From Leptospiraceae bacterium (GTDB lineage: Bacteria > Spirochaetota > Leptospiria > Leptospirales > Leptonemataceae), in contig BPKM01000001.1 of the NCBI GenBank assembly GCA_026005135.1, positions 744,001-808,000 on the forward strand: a DNA stretch of 64,000 nucleotides, in the 5' to 3' direction. A model generated the notes under the pieces. That model saw only the letters and a program-made list of their open reading frames with translations. It did no database searches and was not told the DNA's origin. The translations under genes and the position numbers were made by a program. This document shows positions 59,446 to 64,000 of the stretch, piece after piece; position 1 is the first letter of the stretch; each line of letters starts with the position of its first letter.

Positions 59446-60223
59446 ATGTTATCATTTATAAAAAAAATTTATTTATTTTTAATAATAACAATAAGTTTAA
59501 ATACCATCTATAGTCAAGAACAATTTTTTAGAATACTCCCGGGTTATGGATTATATGGTTCTGGAAATATAATTAATAGTTCTGGACAGGGTTTAGAATT
59601 AATCGAGACTGGAATTAATTCTGGGTATTTATATTCTCCTTACTGGTCTCCTCTTAATAGAAGAATTTGGTCCTATTTATAAAGTTCCCAATTTTTCTTT
59701 ATACTCTTATTCTATAGATTTTCAATATGGAATAAAAAAATTGAACTATGAATTTGGTATTAGTATCAATTATTTTCAATTATTATTTAATCTATCTTTA
59801 CCATTTACATATCTAAATGGAAATAAAGTTATAAATAATAGTAATTTATATTTACCAGTAACAAAAGAAATGAAAGGTAATAATATCTTAGCATCTGTTT
59901 TACAAATAGAAATTTTTTATCATTATTATTTGTATCAAATTGATAATTGGATATTATTTATAGGTCCAGGTGCTGGGATAGGAAAAGGAAATTTGGCATA
60001 TAGTGGACCTTATATTAATGAATTACATGCAATTTTAAATCTTGGGTTTCTTTATAGATTAGGAAATTACGAAATATTTTTTAATTTAAAAAATACAGCA
60101 TATACAGCAAAAACTGGACCATCTAACTTTATTGATAGAAGAAAAGTTTTAGTAAATCCCCGTCGTGGAGAAATTATTATTTCTTCTATACAGATGGGAA
60201 TTAGTTTTATTAATGATTTTTAG
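59446..60223 (+). pseudogene. Outer-membrane beta-barrel protein broken by one frameshift
   Basis: ATG 59446 opens a signal peptide (SFIKKIYLFLIITISLNTIYSQ) and a Gly-rich barrel start (FFRILPGYGLYGSGNII) that stops at 59682 after SPYWSPLNRRIWSYL. Skipping one base near 59640-59650 continues SPYW-SPLIEEFGPIYKVPNF and YSYSIDFQYGIKKLNYEFG through to the stop at 60223, with beta strands and GPGAGIGKGNLAYSGPYI, giving ~258 residues. The second part is therefore not an independent gene although ATG 59741 is in frame. No Shine-Dalgarno lies before 59446, and a terminator abuts it. Both support decay, or a sequence error for the frameshift. Confidence 0.6.
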
Positions 60224-60384
60224 TTTTATATTTTATATAGAAATATGATTAATTTTATCTGAAAATATTATAGGGGAATTTATTTTTCTTAGTTTCAAAC
60301 TTATCATTATAAAAATCTATTATCTATAAAAATTACTTTTCTTTTGACTACTAAAGAATTTTTGTTTTTTTGGTATAGGAATTT

Positions 60385-61704
60385 ATGAGAACAAATATTG
60401 TTCATATAGGTGCAACTGAGTTAAGTTATGAAATTCGTGGAATTGTATCTGTAGCAGAAAAAATTGAAAAAATTACAGAAAAACCCATTATATGGGAAAA
60501 TATTGGTGATCCAGTTCAAAAAGGAACTAAAATACCCTTATGGATGAAAGAAATTATTCAAAACGCTGTTCAGAATGATGAAGTTTATGCATATAGCCCA
60601 ACAAAAGGATTAAAAAAAACACGCGAATTTTTAGCAGAAAAACTCAATAAAGAAGGTTATGCACAAATAGATCCAGAAGATATTATTTTTTTTAATGGTC
60701 TTGGAGATGCAGTAAGTAAAATTTATGGATTTTTAAGAAGAGAAGCACGTGTTATAGGACCTTCTCCAGCTTATCCTACTCATTCATCAGCAGAAGCGGC
60801 ACATTCTGGTTATCCACCAATTACTTATAAATTAGATCCAGATAGAAATTGGATGCCAGATTTAGATGAATTATATAATAAAGTAAAATATAATGAGTCT
60901 ATAGCTGGAATAATGATTATTAATCCAGATAATCCAACGGGAGCAGTATTTCCAGAAGAAATATTAATGGAAATTGTATCGATTGCTAAAAAATTTAATT
61001 TATTTTTAATTTCTGATGAAATTTATATTAACATGACTTATAATGGTAAAGGGGCAGTTCCTTTATCTAAAATTGTAGATAATGTTCCGGCAATTTCTTT
61101 AAAAGGAATATCAAAAGAATTTCCCTGGCCTGGTGCAAGATGTGGTTGGATTGAAATTTATAATCATCATAAAAAACCTATGTTTGAAAATTATATAAAA
61201 AGCATATTAAATGCTAAAATGTTAGAAGTTTCTTCTACTACGCTACCTCAATATGTAATTCCAGAAATTATGACTCATCCTGAATATAAGAATTGGATTA
61301 ATGAAAGAAATCAATTTTATAAAAAAAGAAGTGAAATGTTATTTGAAATATTTTCTAAGGTACCAGGGATAACATTTAATCCACCCAAGGGAGCTTTCTA
61401 TGCAACTATTGTTTTTAATGAACCCTTAGATAAAAAAATGAAGTTAGAAATTAAACATCCCGTAGTCAGACAATATATTGAAGAAATTTGTAGTAATCCC
61501 AATCTATCTAATGATCAACGTTTTGTTTATTATTTATTAGGAGCAAAAAATATCTGTGTTGTTCCTTTATCTACCTTTGTAACACCATTACAGGGATTTC
61601 GTTGTACATTACTGGAACAGGATGATAATAGATTTATTGAAACCTATCAAACGATAGCAGATGCAATTGTTGAATATTATAATTCTATAAAAGTCTATGT
61701 TTAA
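60385..61704 (+). CDS. Class I/II pyridoxal-phosphate aminotransferase (AlaA-like)
   Basis: A 439-residue fold-type I aminotransferase. WENIGDPVQKGTKIPLWM (about 37-55), YAYSPTKGLKKTREFLAEKLNKEG, IIFFNGLGDAVSKIYGFL, the IINPDNPTGAVFPEEIL motif (Asn ~180), SDEIYINMTYNG (~210-222) and the PLP-lysine segment SLKGISKEFPWPGARCGWI (~232-251). The FPWPGARCGW variant and the long spacing near the C-terminus resemble alanine/glutamate-pyruvate transaminases, but specificity cannot be read. It stands alone with a 161-base AT-rich leader and a terminator after it. Confidence 0.85.
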   Translation: MRTNIVHIGATELSYEIRGIVSVAEKIEKITEKPIIWENIGDPVQKGTKIPLWMKEIIQNAVQNDEVYAYSPTKGLKKTREFLAEKLNKEGYAQIDPEDIIFFNGLGDAVSKIYGFLRREARVIGPSPAYPTHSSAEAAHSGYPPITYKLDPDRNWMPDLDELYNKVKYNESIAGIMIINPDNPTGAVFPEEILMEIVSIAKKFNLFLISDEIYINMTYNGKGAVPLSKIVDNVPAISLKGISKEFPWPGARCGWIEIYNHHKKPMFENYIKSILNAKMLEVSSTTLPQYVIPEIMTHPEYKNWINERNQFYKKRSEMLFEIFSKVPGITFNPPKGAFYATIVFNEPLDKKMKLEIKHPVVRQYIEEICSNPNLSNDQRFVYYLLGAKNICVVPLSTFVTPLQGFRCTLLEQDDNRFIETYQTIADAIVEYYNSIKVYV

Positions 61705-61708
61705 AAAG

Positions 61709-61725
61709 CACAGCTAACTGCTGTG
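61709..61725. terminator. Hairpin between the aminotransferase and bacterioferritin genes
   Basis: CACAGC-TAACT-GCTGTG, a 6-bp stem 4 bases after the aminotransferase stop and 9 bases from the convergent bfr stop, with T-rich sequence after it in the plus direction (TATATTATTTT). It probably acts in both directions. Confidence 0.7.
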
Positions 61726-61734
61726 TATATTATT

Positions 61735-62199
61735 TTAAATCCAGCTCTGGATAAAGTTTTGAATACCAATTTTATCTATTAATTCTAATTGGGTTTCTAA
61801 AAAATCGATATGTTCTTCTGTATCTTCTAAAAGTTCTTCTAATAATTCTCTTGTAACATAATCATTAATTTCTTCGCAATATTTTACAACTTCTTTTAAA
61901 TATTTATGAGATTCTAATTCTAACTGTAAATCGCATTCAATGATTTCTTTAATATTTTCGCCAATCTTCAATTTTCCTAAATCTTGAAGGTTTGGTAAAC
62001 CCTCTAAAAATAAAATTCTTTCTATAATTTTATCAGCATGTTTCATTTCGTCAATAGATTCTTCTTTTTCTTTATGAGCATATTTTTTTATACCCCAATT
62101 ATCTAACATTTTAGCATGTAAAAAGTACTGATTAATAGCCGTTAATTCATTTTTTAGGCAACCATTTAAATATTCTAATAATTTTTTATCACCTTTCAT
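61735..62199 (-). CDS. bfr: Bacterioferritin
   Basis: A 154-residue four-helix ferritin-like protein. Ferroxidase ligands are visible: E18 in [16 protein letters not shown]51 and H54 around [11 protein letters not shown] (M52 is the haem-ligand methionine of bacterioferritins), E94 in [11 protein letters not shown], and E127/H130 in [14 protein letters not shown]. It stores iron as a 24-mer with haem between subunits. Length is typical. The Bfd gene, whose product releases the stored iron, is 49 bases upstream on the same strand, so the two form an iron-mobilisation operon. Confidence 0.95.
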   Translation of the reverse strand: MKGDKKLLEYLNGCLKNELTAINQYFLHAKMLDNWGIKKYAHKEKEESIDEMKHADKIIERILFLEGLPNLQDLGKLKIGENIKEIIECDLQLELESHKYLKEVVKYCEEINDYVTRELLEELLEDTEEHIDFLETQLELIDKIGIQNFIQSWI

Positions 62200-62248
62200 A
62201 TTTATTTACTCCTGAAATTTTTTAAGATAAATAACAATTTAAAATATT

Positions 62249-62455
62249 TTATGCAAGTACTTTTATATTATTTTTAGCATTTTGAAATTCATTTATTATT
62301 TCTAATATTTCTTCTATACAACAACCACAATTTGTAGCAGCATATGTATATTTTTGAACCAGTTCTAAATTAACATAACCATGAAAATTATCAATTTCTT
62401 CTATAGCTTTCTTTAATTGTTTTTCTGTTAAACCTTTACATATACAAACAAACAT
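62249..62455 (-). CDS. bfd: Bacterioferritin-associated ferredoxin (Bfd, [2Fe-2S])
   Basis: 68 residues from ATG 62455 (MFVCICKGLTEKQLKKAIEE), the standard Bfd start; the 10 hydrophobic residues added by ATG 62485 would lie over the promoter and are rejected. Cysteine pattern C-x-C (VCIC, ~4-6) and C-x2-C (NCGCC, ~42-45) binds a [2Fe-2S] cluster as in Bfd, which reduces the bacterioferritin haem to release iron. The small basic helix-turn-helix fold fits. A promoter with an inverted repeat between its boxes lies just upstream. It is followed by bfr. Confidence 0.85.
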   Translation of the reverse strand: MFVCICKGLTEKQLKKAIEEIDNFHGYVNLELVQKYTYAATNCGCCIEEILEIINEFQNAKNNIKVLA

Positions 62456-62459
62456 AATT

Positions 62460-62490
62460 ATAATAAAAATGAGACTCAATCTCATGTCAA
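62460..62490 (-). promoter_or_regulatory. Promoter of bfd-bfr with an operator in the spacer
   Basis: On the minus strand a consensus -35 TTGACA (62490-62485) is followed directly by the dyad TGAGATTGAGTCTCA (62484-62470; 7-1-7 with one mismatch) and then a T/A-rich -10 (TTTATT with spacer 17 or TATTAT with spacer 19). Transcription would start close to ATG 62455, giving a leaderless or near-leaderless mRNA. The dyad's layout is that of a Fur-type 7-1-7 box (11 of 15 positions shared with TGATAATNATTATCA). The boxes are seen; iron control is inferred. Confidence 0.5.
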
Positions 62491-62541
62491 TACAAAAACA
62501 AATTTTTTTACTATTTGGCAGTTAAATTTTTTTATATTGTT

Positions 62542-63225
62542 TTATTTACGTATCATTGGTACAAATCTTACTGGTATTAATTTGCTCTGGATGATTTGAT
62601 TTTCTTTTTTATGGATTTTATAAAGATATTGGATTTCATTTTCTTTGCCAACAGGAGCTATTAGAATTCCATTGTTATTTAATTGCTTTAATAATGTTTC
62701 TGGAATTTTTTCTGGTGCAGCTGTAAGAATAATTTTATCAAAAGGCGCTTTTTGTGGAAGACCTTTATAACCATCACCACAAATTACAGTTATGTTTTTA
62801 TAATTAAGTTGTTTTAATTTTTGTTTTGCCTGATTACAAAGTTCTGGTATAATTTCTATTGTATATACTTCTTTTGCCAGTAAAGATAAAATAGCAGCCT
62901 GATAACCACTACCTGTTCCTATCTCGAGTACTTTATCTTTAGGTTTTAATTCTAATAATTCTGTCATATAAGCTACAATAAATGGTTGGGATATAGTTTG
63001 ATTATATCCAATAGGTAAAGGAGTATCTTCGTATGCATAGATTTTATAAGGTTCTGGTACAAATTTATGTCTTGGTACCATTTCCATAGTTTTTAAAATT
63101 TTAGCATCTTTTATACCATATTCTTTTAATGTTAAAATCATTTGATGTTTTTTCTTTTCCCAATCCTGAGAGTATAAACATGATACTATAAAGCAAAAAT
63201 AACCTAATATAAAAATATATTTCAT
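62542..63225 (-). CDS. pcm: Exported protein-L-isoaspartate O-methyltransferase
   Basis: A 227-residue PCMT with the family motifs VPRHKFVPEPYKIYAYED (~50-67), YNQTISQPFIVAYMTELL (~74-91), SAM-binding VLEIGTGSGYQAAIL (~99-113), ICGDGYKGLP and the C-terminal LIPVRFVPM. It repairs isoaspartyl residues in ageing proteins using S-adenosylmethionine. Unusually it starts with a signal peptide (YIFILGYFCFIVSCLYSQD; the VSC could even be a lipobox), so the enzyme may be periplasmic, where SAM supply is unclear. Leptospira-type PCMTs with such leaders exist. It is divergent from flgJ by 84 bases. Confidence 0.88.
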   Translation of the reverse strand: MKYIFILGYFCFIVSCLYSQDWEKKKHQMILTLKEYGIKDAKILKTMEMVPRHKFVPEPYKIYAYEDTPLPIGYNQTISQPFIVAYMTELLELKPKDKVLEIGTGSGYQAAILSLLAKEVYTIEIIPELCNQAKQKLKQLNYKNITVICGDGYKGLPQKAPFDKIILTAAPEKIPETLLKQLNNNGILIAPVGKENEIQYLYKIHKKENQIIQSKLIPVRFVPMIRK

Positions 63226-63309
63226 GATTTTTAGTTTATCTTAAAAAACACTCAAAAACAACTAATTTTTTATTTTAGATCCAATAAAATAGCCGAAAAA
63301 ATAATTAAG

Positions 63310-63837
63310 ATGCAGAATACAATTTATAAGTATTTTCCTTTTTTAAAACACAATCAATATGATTCTTCATTAAATAAAAATAAACAAAAAGAAATCATAC
63401 CAGATAAATTACAAGGAAGGATCAGTAGTTCTAAAATTCAATTAAAAGCCTTAGAAAATCCAGAAAAATTACCGCCAGAAAAAAAGAAATTATATGAAGT
63501 TTCTTTAGAATTTCAAAGTTTATTTATTAAAATGATGTTAAATAGTATGAGGAAAACGTTAAATAAAGAAAATGATTTATTATATGGTGGAAGAGTACAA
63601 GAAATATTTGAAGATATGCTTTATGATGAATATGCAAAGATTTATTCAAAAAATGCTGATCTTCCATTAGCCAAGGAAATCTATTTACAATTAGAAAGAT
63701 TTGTAGAAGATAAAAAAGAGAATCCAGAACAACTAATTAATGAAGTAAAAAATAAAATTATTCAGCAAAAGGAGTATATAAAACAAATTGAAGGTATTAT
63801 TTCTACTGATCAAATTCAAAATGAATGGTATAGATAA
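63310..63837 (+). CDS. flgJ: Flagellar rod-binding protein FlgJ-like
   Basis: A 175-residue protein with the rod-binding domain of FlgJ (about 55-120: YEVSLEFQSLFIKMMLNSMRKTLNK, YGGRVQEIFEDMLYDEYAKIYSKNADLPLAKEIYLQLER) but without the peptidoglycan hydrolase domain of enterobacterial FlgJ, as is common in spirochaetes and alpha-proteobacteria. It caps the growing rod in the periplasm. No signal peptide, as expected for flagellar export. It lies 53 kb from flgG-flgH-flgI in this window. No Shine-Dalgarno is obvious before ATG 63310. Confidence 0.9.
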   Translation: MQNTIYKYFPFLKHNQYDSSLNKNKQKEIIPDKLQGRISSSKIQLKALENPEKLPPEKKKLYEVSLEFQSLFIKMMLNSMRKTLNKENDLLYGGRVQEIFEDMLYDEYAKIYSKNADLPLAKEIYLQLERFVEDKKENPEQLINEVKNKIIQQKEYIKQIEGIISTDQIQNEWYR

Positions 63838-63845
63838 TGTTAGAT

Positions 63846-64000
63846 TTATTTTACAATTAAATCTCTTAAAAGTTGTTTCTCTTTGGAATCAAAATAATCT
63901 TTAGATTCTTCTAAAATCTTTTGTGATAGTTCTTTACTGATAAAGTCAATTCTTCTTGCAAATGCCTTATTATTATAAGGTTCATACCATAAAAATATAT
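63846..64000 (-). CDS. C-terminal end of an unknown gene cut by the window edge
   Basis: On the minus strand the last 155 bases are open and end at TAA (63848-63846), giving about 50 residues: IFLWYEPYNNKAFARRIDFI, then KELSQKILEESKDYF and KEKQLLRDLIVK, a charged helical tail. Codon usage is like that of neighbouring genes. It is convergent with flgJ (8 bases between stops). Too little is visible for identification. Confidence 0.5.
   Translation of the reverse strand, partial: IFLWYEPYNNKAFARRIDFISKELSQKILEESKDYFDSKEKQLLRDLIVK

Noticed and set aside
59741..60223. A separate 160-residue protein starting at ATG 59741
   Set aside because: The frame is open well upstream (EEFGPIYKVPNF...) and completes the barrel protein begun at 59446, so it is the second part of a frameshifted gene.

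Overview
The window is a strongly AT-rich, gene-dense chromosome segment from a motile, double-membraned spirochaete. The best fit is the Leptospira lineage (Leptospirales) or a low-G+C relative. Pointers are: a spirochaetal FlaB core flagellin; flgG-flgH-flgI (L- and P-ring genes are absent from many spirochaetes but kept in Leptospira); a GspL-GspM-GspN type II secretion tail; a DUF1574-type SGNH protein next to a GT87 membrane glycosyltransferase; large 7TM-HAMP-SpoIIE phosphatases with the IGGD and DAMGKS motifs; a phasin-like protein; and lipoproteins with loose spirochaetal lipoboxes. Type-2 NADH dehydrogenase, a flavin monooxygenase, bacterioferritin/Bfd and a UbiD decarboxylase suggest a quinone-dependent, probably aerobic metabolism. 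This assignment is inferred from protein content only.

Layout. 1-5.5 kb: end of the type II secretion operon (gspN frameshifted), then smpB-der-hypothetical-mtnA. 5.5-10.7 kb: flaB (minus), ferredoxin, an orphan DNA methyltransferase, then flgG-flgH-flgI. 10.7-18.5 kb: phasin with a candidate PhaR-type operator, MITE copy A, a frameshifted monoacylglycerol-lipase-like gene behind pyrB, an FMO, a YwqK repeat protein and a divergent dnaA. 18.8-25.1 kb: two tandem 1,009/1,008-residue SpoIIE phosphatases, the second with a sharp codon-usage change inside the gene. 25-29 kb: ubiD, DUF2147 and envelope proteins. 29-36 kb: a packed operon carrying an N-acetylglutamate synthase-like gene, a beta-lactamase-fold pseudoenzyme, ndh and hisB-hisH-hisA. 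36-40.7 kb: RNase Z, an M16 protease pair and an OmpA lipoprotein. 40.7-46.2 kb: the division cluster murC-[MITE B]-ftsQ-ftsA-ftsZ-nfeD. 46-51 kb: queA, a GT87 glycosyltransferase and a DUF1574 protein. 50.7-54.9 kb: a TonB-receptor operon with four lipoproteins. 55-64 kb: MITE copy C, radC, serC, bpt, a frameshifted outer-membrane protein, an aminotransferase, bfr/bfd, pcm, flgJ and the end of one further gene.

The main discovery is a family of about 178-bp non-autonomous insertion elements. There are three copies (11322-11499, 42262-42437, 55103-55281) with GGCTTTGTTRCATAA terminal inverted repeats, and two of them have perfect 9-bp target-site duplications. Both properties match the IS903 group of the IS5 family. 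Copy B inserted after the sixth codon of ftsQ, and the gene now starts on an ATG supplied by the element itself. Other notable points are a Shine-Dalgarno-sequestering hairpin in the flaB leader, dyad operators at the phasin and bfd promoters, the mosaic SpoIIE gene, a divergent DnaA without dnaN or visible DnaA boxes, and three genes broken only by single-base frameshifts.
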